Shown: positions 52,203 to 60,668 of the stretch, piece after piece
Layout of the letters: each line of letters opens with the position of its first letter
How positions within the stretch are numbered: position 1 is the stretch's first letter
Assembly (NCBI RefSeq): GCF_030144325.1
Contig: NZ_CP126307.1
Location: 3,455,001 to 3,519,000, forward strand
Direction of reading: 5' to 3'
DNA: 64,000 bases
From: Bosea vestrisii
Lineage (GTDB): Bacteria; Pseudomonadota; Alphaproteobacteria; Rhizobiales; Beijerinckiaceae
Made by a program: the position numbers and the translations under genes
The notes under the pieces: model-generated
What the model saw: only the letters and a program-made list of their open reading frames with translations
Databases searched by the model: none
What the model was told of the DNA's origin: nothing

Positions 52203-52596
52203 GGATTCCCCCGATCTGGCGGCCAATTGGTGCCGCTTCGATCGAAGGACAATCGGGGCCGCAGCCCGCTTCTGGCAAATCGATATTGGTGATGGGTTTC
52301 TCCGGTCCGGGTGGAATGAACAGGCACACGCTCCGGTGTGTGATCGGCGCAGAAGGCGCTTGACAGGTATGCATGCCCAGTGGAATGATTATTCTATTGA
52401 ATATCAAAAACGGTTTTTTTGTTTCGTTTTGAATGAAGCGCAGAGTCGGCGGCCGCGCTCGAAGTGCGTCCTCCCTTCTTCGCCATCCAGGTCGGTCGCG
52501 ACGCTTCGCGGCCCGCCAAATCGCCCGACAACCGGCCGATCGCGCCCGATCGGACCGACAACGAAAGCGGGGAACATCCCCGCAAGGGAGGATGAG
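52203..52596. other. Divergent intergenic region upstream of the sugar ABC operon
   Basis: No gene supported. The part from about 52370 to 52430 is AT-rich (TGGAATGATTATTCTATTGA; then a run of seven T), a likely promoter and leader region for the operon beginning at 52597. A GCGGGGAACATCCCCGC-type hairpin lies just before the ribosome site of that gene. Confidence 0.5.
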
Positions 52597-53526
52597 ATGA
52601 AGCGTTTTCTCGCAGGGATGATTGCTGCCGCTGCCATCGCCGGTGCGACGCCGAGCGTCGCCCAGAGCACCAGGATCATCGTCGTCAGCCATGGCCAGGC
52701 CGCGGACCCGTTCTGGTCGGTGGTGAAGAACGGCGTCGCCAAGGCTGCCGCCGACCTCAAGGTCGCCGTCGACTACCGCGCTCCCGAGACCTTCGACATG
52801 GTCGCGATGAGCCAGCTCATCGACGCCGCGGTGAACCAGAAGCCGGCCGGTCTGGTCGTCTCGATCCCCGACGCCTCGGCGCTCGGCCCCTCCATCCAGA
52901 AGGCGGTCGCTGCCGGCATCCCGGTGATCTCGATGAATTCCGGCTCCGATGTCTCGAAGAAGCTCGGCGCCCTCTTGCATGTCGGCCAGGACGAGTTCGA
53001 CGCCGGCAAGGCTGCCGGCGAGAAGCTCGCCAGTATGGGCGGCAAGGTCGGCGTCTGCGTCAATCACGAGGTCGGCAATGTCGCGCTCGATTTGCGCTGC
53101 AAGGGTTTCGCCGAAGGCTTCAAGGGCAAGGTCACGACCTTGCCGGTCTCGAATGATCCGTCCGAAATCCGCTCCAAGGTCAAGGCGGCACTCTCCGACG
53201 CCAGCGTCGATACGGTGATGGCGCTGAGCGCCTCGCTCGGCGGCGAGCCGACCCTGGCGGGCGTCAAGGAGGCCGGCAAGATCGCCAGCGTCCGCGTCGC
53301 CACCTTCGATCTCTCGGCCAACTTCCTCAAGGCGATCGTCGCGGGCGAAGCCGCCTTCGGCATCGACCAGCAGCAGTTCCTGCAGGGCTATCTGCCAGTC
53401 GCCTTCCTGGCGCTCAACGCCGAATATGGGCTCGTTCCCGGCGGCAATGTCCCCTCCGGCCCGAACCTCGTCACCAAGGAGAAGGCGGCCCAGGTCGTCG
53501 ACCTCTCGGCCAAGGGCATCCGCTGA
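52597..53526 (+). CDS. Sugar ABC transporter substrate-binding protein (RbsB-like)
   Basis: A 309-residue periplasmic binding protein of the ribose type: signal peptide cleaved near VAQST (residue 23), RIIVVSHGQAADPFWSVVKNGV, the hinge motif LVVSIPDASALGPSIQKAVAAGIPV and NSGSD. AAGGGAGG precedes ATG 52597. First gene of an operon with a permease, an ATPase and a Gfo/Idh/MocA dehydrogenase. Ligand probably a sugar or polyol. Confidence 0.92.
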   Translation: MKRFLAGMIAAAAIAGATPSVAQSTRIIVVSHGQAADPFWSVVKNGVAKAAADLKVAVDYRAPETFDMVAMSQLIDAAVNQKPAGLVVSIPDASALGPSIQKAVAAGIPVISMNSGSDVSKKLGALLHVGQDEFDAGKAAGEKLASMGGKVGVCVNHEVGNVALDLRCKGFAEGFKGKVTTLPVSNDPSEIRSKVKAALSDASVDTVMALSASLGGEPTLAGVKEAGKIASVRVATFDLSANFLKAIVAGEAAFGIDQQQFLQGYLPVAFLALNAEYGLVPGGNVPSGPNLVTKEKAAQVVDLSAKGIR

Positions 53527-53533
53527 GCGTTCT

Positions 53534-53558
53534 GCGGCGGCGCGTCCAGCGCCGCCGC
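53534..53558 (+). promoter_or_regulatory. Intercistronic hairpin between binding protein and permease genes
   Basis: A perfect 10-bp stem, GCGGCGGCGC-GTCCA-GCGCCGCCGC, without a following T run. Such stems after binding protein genes often stabilise the upstream mRNA so that more binding protein than permease is made; here this is inferred. Confidence 0.6.
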
Positions 53559-53596
53559 TCCCCTCCCGGACGGTTCAGAAGCTGAGGGTGCGCGCC

Positions 53597-54745
53597 ATGA
53601 CGACGTCGACCGCCGATCTCGCCACGGGTGCGTCCCGTCCCGCCGACCCGGCCGAAGAGGCCCGCGACGAGCGTCTGCGCCGCGTCTCGCTGATCGCCCG
53701 ATTGATGCGCCGGCCCGAACTCGGGGCGGTCGCCGGTCTCGTCCTGGTGACCGTCTTCTTCGGGCTCACCGCCAACCCGGCGATGTTCACCCTCGCCGGG
53801 GTGATGACCGTGCTCTCGCCGGCGGCGCAGCTCGGCATCCTCGCCATCGCGGCGGCGCTGCTGATGATCGGCGGCGAGTTCGACCTTTCGATCGGCTCGA
53901 TGATCGCCTTTTCCGGCCTCGTCTTCGGCGCGCTGATCGTCGTCGGCGACCTGCCGCTGCTGGCGGCGATCGTCGCGACTTTCGTCTTCGCCGGGCTGAT
54001 GGGCGCGGTGAACGGGCAGATCGTCATCCGGACGCGCTTGCCCTCCTTCATCGTCACCCTCGCCTTCCTGTTCATCCTGCGCGGCCTTTCGCTGGTCGGG
54101 CTGAAATGGGCGACGGGCGGCTCGACGCAGTTGCGCGGCATCGGCGAGAAGGCGGGGCAGGGCGTGGTGCGCGAGCTCTTCTCCGGCCAGGCGCTGGAGG
54201 GGCTGTTCGCCTGGCTGGCGCAGGCCAACTGGATCGCCAAGTTTCCCAACGGCACGCCGACCGTGACCGGCGTTCCCGTCGGGGTCCTCTGGTTCCTCGC
54301 TATCGCAGCGCTTGCGACCTATGTCCTGCTGCGCACCCGCTTCGGCAACTGGATCTTCGCCGCCGGCGGCGACCCCAACGCGGCCCGCAATTCCGGCGTC
54401 CCGGTCAACCTGGTCAAGACGACGCTGTTCGTGCTGACCGCCTGCGCCGCCACGCTCGTCGCCATCCTGACCGTACTCGACGCAGGCTCGACCGATGCCC
54501 GCCGCGGCTTCCAGAAGGAGTTCGAGGCGATCATCGCTGCGGTGATCGGCGGCTGCCTTTTGACCGGGGGCTATGGCTCGGCGGTTGGTGCCTTCTTTGG
54601 CGCGATCATCTTCGGCATGGTCTCGATCGGCCTGACCTACACCAGCTTCGACAGCGACTGGTTCCAGGTCTTCCTCGGCGGCATGCTGCTGCTCGCCGTG
54701 CTGTTCAACAACTTCATCCGCCGCAAGGCGACAGGGGAGCGCTGA
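53597..54745 (+). CDS. Sugar ABC transporter permease (RbsC-like)
   Basis: A 382-residue BPD_transp_2 permease with about ten membrane segments. It has GGEFDLSIGSMIAFSGL, the signature of ribose/xylose-type permeases, and NAARNSGVPVNLVKTTLFVL with the EAA-like loop, then GGCLLTGGYGSAVGAFFGAII. A soluble N-terminal extension of about 45 residues is charged. ATG 53597 is chosen; an earlier frame overlaps the binding protein gene. Confidence 0.92.
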   Translation: MTTSTADLATGASRPADPAEEARDERLRRVSLIARLMRRPELGAVAGLVLVTVFFGLTANPAMFTLAGVMTVLSPAAQLGILAIAAALLMIGGEFDLSIGSMIAFSGLVFGALIVVGDLPLLAAIVATFVFAGLMGAVNGQIVIRTRLPSFIVTLAFLFILRGLSLVGLKWATGGSTQLRGIGEKAGQGVVRELFSGQALEGLFAWLAQANWIAKFPNGTPTVTGVPVGVLWFLAIAALATYVLLRTRFGNWIFAAGGDPNAARNSGVPVNLVKTTLFVLTACAATLVAILTVLDAGSTDARRGFQKEFEAIIAAVIGGCLLTGGYGSAVGAFFGAIIFGMVSIGLTYTSFDSDWFQVFLGGMLLLAVLFNNFIRRKATGER

Positions 54746-54747
54746 AC

Positions 54748-55545
<798 letters not shown>

Positions 55546-55595
55546 CTTCTGGCGAACATCCGATCCTTCCCTCCTCTTCACTACGGAGATTGCTC

Positions 55596-56708
55596 ATGCG
55601 CGCGCTCGGCGTCGGCCTGATCGGCACCGGCTATATGGGCAAGTGCCATGCCCTGGCCTGGAACGCGGTCGCGCCGGTCTTCGGCGATGTGCCGCGTCCC
55701 AAGCTCGCCATGCTCTGCGAGGTCGATGAAGCGCTGGCGGCGCAGCGCGCCGGTGAGTTCGGCTTCATCGGGGCGACCGCCGACTGGAAGGCGCTGATTG
55801 CCCATCCCGATGTCGATGTCGTCTCGATCACCACGCCGAACGCTTTCCATGCGCAGATGGCAATCGCCGCGCTTGCCGCCGGCAAGCATGTTTGGTGCGA
55901 GAAGCCGATGGCGACCAGCCTCGGCGATGCTGAAGCCATGCTGGCGGCGGCGAAGGAGGCAGGCACGGTTGCGGCGCTCGGCTACAACTACATCCAGAAC
56001 CCGGCGATCCGGCTGGCGCAGCGCCTGATCGCGGATGGCGCGATCGGCGCAGTCAACCATGTCCGCGTCGAGATGGACGAGGACTTCATGGCTGATGCCG
56101 GAGCACTCTTCTCCTGGAAGAGCGAGGCTGCGTCCGGCCATGGCGCGCTCGACGATTTCGGCGTGCACGCCTTCTCGCTGATCAAGGTCCTCATCGGCGA
56201 GGTCGATTCGGTGATGGCCGACATGGCCAGGCCCTATGCCGAGCGTCCGCTCGCGGCCGGTGGCAGCCGTGAGGTCGAGACGCACGACATCGCCACCCTG
56301 CTGCTGCGCCTCTCCTCCGGCGCCTCCGCGCTCGTCGCCCTCAACCGCTCGGCCTGGGGCCGCAAGGGCCGCATCGCCTTGCAGGTCTTCGGTGCGAAGG
56401 GCACGATCGCCTATGATCAGGAGCGGATGAACGAGATCGAGCTCTACACCGCCGAGAGCGCGAGCGATGTCCAGGGCTTCCGCCGCATCCTGACAGCCCC
56501 GACGCATGAGCCCTATGGCAACTTCATCCCGGCTCCCGGCCACGGGCTCGGCTTCAACGAGCTCAAGATCATCGAATGCCGCGAACTGCTGCGCGCGATC
56601 ACGGGGGAACCGGCACATCTCCTCGATTTCGAGGCCGGCCTGCGCATCGAGCGCACGGTCGAGGCTGCGGCCAGGAGTTTCCGCGAGGGGCGCTGGACGA
56701 CGGTTTGA
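55596..56708 (+). CDS. Gfo/Idh/MocA family oxidoreductase
   Basis: A 370-residue NAD(P)-dependent sugar or inositol dehydrogenase. The Rossmann start LGVGLIGTGYMGKCHALAW, the EKP motif WCEKPMATSLGDAEAM and GHGALDDFGVHAFSLIKVLIG with the catalytic Asp and His are all present. It lies at the end of the sugar ABC operon, so it probably oxidises the imported sugar or polyol. ACGGAG precedes ATG 55596. Confidence 0.93.
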   Translation: MRALGVGLIGTGYMGKCHALAWNAVAPVFGDVPRPKLAMLCEVDEALAAQRAGEFGFIGATADWKALIAHPDVDVVSITTPNAFHAQMAIAALAAGKHVWCEKPMATSLGDAEAMLAAAKEAGTVAALGYNYIQNPAIRLAQRLIADGAIGAVNHVRVEMDEDFMADAGALFSWKSEAASGHGALDDFGVHAFSLIKVLIGEVDSVMADMARPYAERPLAAGGSREVETHDIATLLLRLSSGASALVALNRSAWGRKGRIALQVFGAKGTIAYDQERMNEIELYTAESASDVQGFRRILTAPTHEPYGNFIPAPGHGLGFNELKIIECRELLRAITGEPAHLLDFEAGLRIERTVEAAARSFREGRWTTV

Positions 56709-56750
56709 CTGATCGCAAAAGTGGTTCCCACTTTCGCTGGACATGCTCTA
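56709..56750. repeat. Short dispersed repeat (AAAAGTGG / CCACTTT hairpin, TGCTCTAG end)
   Basis: GCAAAAGTGG-TTC-CCACTTTCGC forms a hairpin and the element ends in ACATGCTCTAG, the same end as the repeat at 7084. It lies between the dehydrogenase stop and the MarR promoter and may end the transcript. Confidence 0.6.
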
Positions 56751-56757
56751 GGGGTAT

Positions 56758-56773
56758 CGTTCGTATACGAACG
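56758..56773. promoter_or_regulatory. Operator palindrome of the MarR gene (site O1)
   Basis: CGTTCGTATACGAACG, a perfect 16-base palindrome ending 10 bases before the MarR ATG, over its likely start of transcription. Three related sites lie at 60317, 60452 and 60619. It suggests autorepression. Confidence 0.75.
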
Positions 56774-56783
56774 AGGATCAGCG

Positions 56784-57239
56784 ATGGCGCGACCGAGCAC
56801 TGCGGCCGAGACGCCCGAACCTGCCGATGAGAGCTATGATCTCGCCGAACAGGTCGGCTTCATCATGCGCCAGGTGGCGCAGCGCCATGTCTCGATCTTC
56901 AACGAGATCATGGGCAGCGACCTGACGCCGACGCAATGGGCGGTGTTGGCGCGGCTCTATCAGGATGGCGGCTCCTCGCAGAACCTGCTCGGCCGCCAGA
57001 CCGCAATGGACGCCGCCACGATCAAGGGCGTGGTCGACCGTTTGCTCAAGCGCAAGCTGGTGCAGACCAAGCCCGATCCCGAGGATGGCCGCCGGCTCAT
57101 CGTCGAGCTCAGCCCGGCCGGCGTCGACTACACCCGCGAGCTCCTGCCGAAGGCTGAGACGGTCACCAAGGTGACGCTGGCCCCGCTCGCCACCAACCAG
57201 CGCGCCACGCTGATCGCCTTGCTGAAGCAGTTGCGCTGA
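56784..57239 (+). CDS. MarR family transcriptional regulator (NicR-like context)
   Basis: A 151-residue MarR protein: dimer helix YDLAEQVGFIMRQVAQRH, DNA-binding helix GRQTAMDAATIKGVVDRLLKR and wing PDPEDGRRLIVELSPAG. Start ATG 56784 follows ACGAGGAT. The short spacing and palindrome indicate autoregulation. It is convergent with the PhnN-phosphorylase fusion and shares operator-like palindromes with the divergent nadC-like and reductase promoters, so it is the candidate regulator of that cluster. NicR, the MarR repressor of nicotinate catabolism in Pseudomonas, is a precedent for the pathway type; homology to it is not tested. Confidence 0.9.
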   Translation: MARPSTAAETPEPADESYDLAEQVGFIMRQVAQRHVSIFNEIMGSDLTPTQWAVLARLYQDGGSSQNLLGRQTAMDAATIKGVVDRLLKRKLVQTKPDPEDGRRLIVELSPAGVDYTRELLPKAETVTKVTLAPLATNQRATLIALLKQLR

Positions 57240-57282
57240 GGCGAGGCCGCTAAAGCAAGCTGATGTTCCTCGGAACCCCGCC

Positions 57283-57390
57283 GTCATCCTGGACAAGCGG
57301 CGAAGCCGCGCAGCTCCGGGATCCATCATAAGGTTCCGGAGCTCTACGATGGATCCCGGGCCGAGCTTCGTTCGCCCAGATGACGATGAG
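57283..57390. repeat. Dispersed palindromic intergenic repeat, second member
   Basis: CCGTCATCCTGGACAAGCGG at the left and GCCCAGATGACGATGAG at the right, with GGGATCCATC / GATGGATCCC inverted arms inside. Same type as 37225-37375. It lies between the convergent MarR and fusion genes. Confidence 0.7.
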
Positions 57391-57394
57391 AGCT

Positions 57395-59437
57395 TTAGCC
57401 GATCACGTAGCAGTCGCAGCTCTCAGCCATCGCCGTCGCTTCATCGAGATCGCTCGATGCGCTGGCGTGGATGACAAAAAGCGGATCGCCCACCGCGACC
57501 CGATCGCCGACATGACGGCGCAGGTCGATGCCCGCCGCCTTGTCGAAGGGCGCACCGGCGCGCCGGGCGATGCCGGCGACCGCCCAGCCATCGATCTCGC
57601 TGACCGTGCCGGCCTTGGGCGAGCGCACCGTATGGACAAGCAGACCGGGCGCGACCGGCGGCTCGCGCCGACCCTGCGCATCGATGATCCGCTCGAAGGC
57701 GGTGCGTGCCGCGCCGGAGCGCAGCAGCTCCTCTGCCCGTGCACGCCCGGCCGCGACCGAGCCGACCGCCGGGTCCCAGCCGAGGATGCGGCTGGCGAAG
57801 AACAGCGCTTTCTCGACCAGGTCGGTCGGCGCCTGCGGGTCGTTGTCGAGCACCCAGCCGACGTCGCGGCATTCCAGCGCCGGGCCGATGCCGCGCCCGA
57901 TCGGGCGGCTGCCGTCGGTCGGGAAGGCTTTGACCACGAGGCCGAGCCCGGCTCCGACCGTCTCGAACAGTTTCGCGAGTTCGGCGGCCTCCGCCCCGCT
58001 TTTCAGCTTGGTGCGCGGGCCATAGGGGAGGTCGACGATGACATGGGTCGAGCCTGCGGTGAGCTTCTTCGACAGGATCGAGGCGACCGACCAGCGGTTC
58101 GAATCGATCCCAAGCGGCCGCGTGATCGCGTTCATCACATCGTCGACGACGGAATGGTTCAATCGCCCGTTCCAGGCGATGCAGCCACGCGCCGTCTCGA
58201 CACAGGCGCGCAACTCGGCCGGATTGAGCTCGACGCGCGCGAGCGCTTCCATCGCATCGGCCGTGCCGGCCGCCGAGGTGATGGCGCGCGATGAGGTCTT
58301 CGGCATCAGGAAGGCGCCGTGCGCCGCTACGATCGGCACCACGATCAGCGTGATCCGGCTGCCGGGGATGCCGCCCATCGAATGCTTGTCGACGACGATC
58401 TTGTCTGGCCAGGTGATCTTCTGCGCGAAGCGCGTGCGTACCCGCGCCAGCGCGACGACCTCCTTGTCGGAGAGCTTTTGCGTCGCCGCGACCAGGAAGG
58501 CCGCGACTTCGCCATCGGGATAGCGCGCCTCGACGATGTCGCGGATCAGCGTGTGGTACTGCTCTTCCGAGAGCTCGCCGCCCTGGATCTTGCGGGTCAG
58601 CGCGGCGCGGCTCTCGGGCGAAGGCGTGCGCCGGAGCGTGACCTCGCTACCCTCGGGCAAGCCGAGCTCGTCGAAAGCCTCGGCCGAGAGGCCGATCTCG
58701 TCGCCGGCGAGCAGCGAGGGCAGGTCGATCACCTGCACGTCCGAGCGGGTGCTGGCCGTGGCTCCCGAAATCTCGATCCGGCCCGGCCCGAGATAGTCGA
58801 AGCCGTTGACGATCTCGCCCTTGGCCGGGAGATAGGCGCAATGCGCTCTGCCTGCGAAGAGCGGCAGCCGGCGCAGCCGCATCGTGTTGGCGGCCGCCTC
58901 GACCGCGGCGATGAAGCGCTCGACGCCGATCTCGACGCTCTGGTCGTTGCAGATCGTCGCCGCCCTGATCCCTTCCGGGCGGGGCTCGACCGTGCGCGAC
59001 AGGCGCTTTTCGATCGCTTCGCCACTCTCGCGCCCGCGCCCGGCGATGCGGGCGGCGAGCACTTCGGGCGGCGCGGTCACCTCGACGACGACGAAGCGCG
59101 GCAGGCTGTTGGCGAGCGCCGCGATTGTGGCGCGCGAGCCGTTGGCGATGACATTGCGGCCGGCCTCGACCAGGCGCTTGAGTTCGGCCGGCAGGCCGTA
59201 GCGCAGGCCATGGGCGCCCCAGGTGATCAGGAAGTCGCCCTTGGCCTCGCGCGCATCGAAGGCCTCGTCCGTCGCCGCGTCGTGATCCTCGCCCGGCGAG
59301 CCGGCCGGGCGGGTGACGACGCGACGCGCGAAGACATAGCGGCCGGTCGGCTCCAGCAGGGCGCGGGCGCCGTCGATCAGCGAGTCCTTGCCGGCCCCGC
59401 TCGGGCCGACGACGAGGAAGAAGGTACCGGGCCGCAT
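57395..59437 (-). CDS. PhnN-AMP phosphorylase-like fusion (ribose 1,5-bisphosphokinase + nucleotide phosphorylase)
   Basis: A 680-residue protein with two enzymes in one chain. Residues 1-185 are PhnN-like: P-loop VVGPSGAGKDSL (9-20), RRVVTRPAGSPGEDHDA, WGAHGLRYGLP and IANGSRATI; PhnN phosphorylates ribose 1,5-bisphosphate to PRPP. Residues about 186-680 are a thymidine/AMP phosphorylase of the archaeal type: DKHSMGGIPGSRITL (350-364), KTSSRAITSAAGTADAMEAL (380-399) and a C-terminal hybrid-type domain (TVRSPKAGTVSEIDGWAV). AMP phosphorylase releases a base from a nucleoside monophosphate with phosphate and yields ribose 1,5-bisphosphate, the PhnN substrate, so the two steps are consecutive. 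An internal ATG (Met186) could also make the phosphorylase alone. Seven bases downstream of the nadC-like stop. Confidence 0.9.
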   Translation of the reverse strand: MRPGTFFLVVGPSGAGKDSLIDGARALLEPTGRYVFARRVVTRPAGSPGEDHDAATDEAFDAREAKGDFLITWGAHGLRYGLPAELKRLVEAGRNVIANGSRATIAALANSLPRFVVVEVTAPPEVLAARIAGRGRESGEAIEKRLSRTVEPRPEGIRAATICNDQSVEIGVERFIAAVEAAANTMRLRRLPLFAGRAHCAYLPAKGEIVNGFDYLGPGRIEISGATASTRSDVQVIDLPSLLAGDEIGLSAEAFDELGLPEGSEVTLRRTPSPESRAALTRKIQGGELSEEQYHTLIRDIVEARYPDGEVAAFLVAATQKLSDKEVVALARVRTRFAQKITWPDKIVVDKHSMGGIPGSRITLIVVPIVAAHGAFLMPKTSSRAITSAAGTADAMEALARVELNPAELRACVETARGCIAWNGRLNHSVVDDVMNAITRPLGIDSNRWSVASILSKKLTAGSTHVIVDLPYGPRTKLKSGAEAAELAKLFETVGAGLGLVVKAFPTDGSRPIGRGIGPALECRDVGWVLDNDPQAPTDLVEKALFFASRILGWDPAVGSVAAGRARAEELLRSGAARTAFERIIDAQGRREPPVAPGLLVHTVRSPKAGTVSEIDGWAVAGIARRAGAPFDKAAGIDLRRHVGDRVAVGDPLFVIHASASSDLDEATAMAESCDCYVIG

Positions 59438-59443
59438 CGTCGC

Positions 59444-60277
59444 TCAGGCTTCGTCGAGGCCGATATCCACCGCCGGCGCCGATTGGGTGATCTTGCTGGT
59501 CGAGATGTAGTCGACGCCGGTCCTGGAGATCGGGCCGATCGTGTCGATGTTGATGCCGCCGGAGGCTTCGACCTTGGCGCGGCCGGCGATCAGCTCAACT
59601 GCCTTTGTCATGTCTGCGACCGACATGTTGTCGAGCATGATCACGTCGGCGCCGGCCTTGGCGGCCTCCTCGACCTGCTCGAGCCGGTCGCATTCGACCT
59701 CGAGCTTGGTCAGCACCGGCAGCTTCTTGCGGGCGCGCTCGACGGCGGCGGTGATGCTGCCGCAGACGGCGATGTGGTTGTCCTTGATCATCACACCGTT
59801 ATCGAGGCCGAGGCGGTGATTGAGGCCGCCGCCGCAGGTCACGGCGTGCTTTTCCATCATGCGCAGGCCCGGCGTGGTCTTGCGGGTGTCGATCAGGCGC
59901 GCCTTGCTGCCGGCCATGGCGGCGGCATAGCGGGCGGTCTCGTTGGCGATGCCGGAGAGGCGCTGGGCGATGTTGAGCGCGGTGCGCTCGGCGGTGAGCA
60001 CGCTGCGGGCGGCGCCCTCGATCTCGACGAGGATCGCGCCCTTCTCGACCTTGTCGCCGTCCTTGACCAGCAGCGTCACCTTGAGTTCGGGATCGTAGCG
60101 CTTGAACACCCGGGCTGCGATCTCGACGCCGGCCACGATCATCGGCTCGCGGGCGTTCATCTGGAACTTGCCGGTCTCGCCGGGCTCGATCATCACCTGG
60201 ACGGTGAGGTCGCAGGCGCCGATGTCCTCGATCAGCCAATGGTCGATCAGGCGATCCGTGGCGAAGCTGTCATACAT
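59444..60277 (-). CDS. NadC paralog (quinolinate/nicotinate-nucleotide phosphoribosyltransferase-like, ModD-like)
   Basis: A 277-residue type II phosphoribosyltransferase. EDIGACDLTVQVMIEPGE, RTALNIAQRLSGIANETARY, LIDTRKTTPGLRMMEKHAV and GGGLNHRLGLDNGVMIKDNHIA are the QPRTase motifs with substrate-binding Arg, Lys and His; VEASGGINIDTIGPISRTGVD closes the barrel. QPRTase joins quinolinate and PRPP and removes one carboxylate. Its place with a PRPP-making fusion rather than nadA/nadB suggests a dedicated catabolic or salvage paralog. Start ATG 60277 (MYDSF) has GAGAGGG upstream. Confidence 0.9.
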   Translation of the reverse strand: MYDSFATDRLIDHWLIEDIGACDLTVQVMIEPGETGKFQMNAREPMIVAGVEIAARVFKRYDPELKVTLLVKDGDKVEKGAILVEIEGAARSVLTAERTALNIAQRLSGIANETARYAAAMAGSKARLIDTRKTTPGLRMMEKHAVTCGGGLNHRLGLDNGVMIKDNHIAVCGSITAAVERARKKLPVLTKLEVECDRLEQVEEAAKAGADVIMLDNMSVADMTKAVELIAGRAKVEASGGINIDTIGPISRTGVDYISTSKITQSAPAVDIGLDEA

Positions 60278-60316
60278 GGCAGGCCCTCTCTCCCGCGGCG
60301 ACGCCGCTCGAAACAT

Positions 60317-60358
60317 GTTTGTATGCAAACAATAGCAGCGGGGAAATTTGGCTGTCAA
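60317..60358 (-). promoter_or_regulatory. Promoter and operator (site O2) of the nadC-like/fusion operon
   Basis: Reverse strand TTGACA (60358-60353), 18 bases, TATTGT (60334-60329): a good sigma-70 promoter. GTTTGTATGCAAAC (60317-60330) overlaps the -10 end and the likely start point, an ideal place for a repressor. Confidence 0.75.
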
Positions 60359-60451
60359 TGCGCCATCAAAGCCGTGCTTGCAACCGGCAATCGCGTCATG
60401 GCGAGGTCATCTCCGCCGGGTAGAATCATGCTTCGGTGCCGCTGCAAGTAA

Positions 60452-60465
60452 TCTTGTATGCAAGA
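60452..60465. promoter_or_regulatory. Operator-like palindrome (site O3) in the divergent region
   Basis: TCTTGTATGCAAGA, the same half-site spacing and TATG centre as O2, midway between the two divergent promoters; it might allow looping or cooperative binding. The rest of 60278-60668 contains no gene. Confidence 0.6.
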
Positions 60466-60588
60466 ATTGCCGGCCGTAGCTTTCTTCCCGCCGACGGACC
60501 AGCGCTGGCTTGGCCGCGCCGGCTGAGAACGTGGGCCAATCCTGAGATCGGGCGTAGAGTGGCAGCCGTCCCGCGCCTCGCCGCTGTC

Positions 60589-60632
60589 TTGACTTGGTCT
60601 AAGAGGCGCGCCAGTATCGTTTGTACACAAAC
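60589..60632 (+). promoter_or_regulatory. Promoter and operator (site O4) of the reductase operon
   Basis: TTGACT (60589-60594), 17 bases, CAGTAT (60612-60617), then GTTTGTACACAAAC (60619-60632) right at the expected start point. The layout mirrors O2 on the other strand. Confidence 0.65.
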
Positions 60633-60668
60633 AAAATCAGAACACCCGCTTTGCGGCGAGGATCAAGC

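Noticed and set aside
58319..60451. 710-codon open frame on the plus strand
   Set aside because: Antisense to the fusion gene and the NadC paralog, both with clear motifs; no family resemblance.
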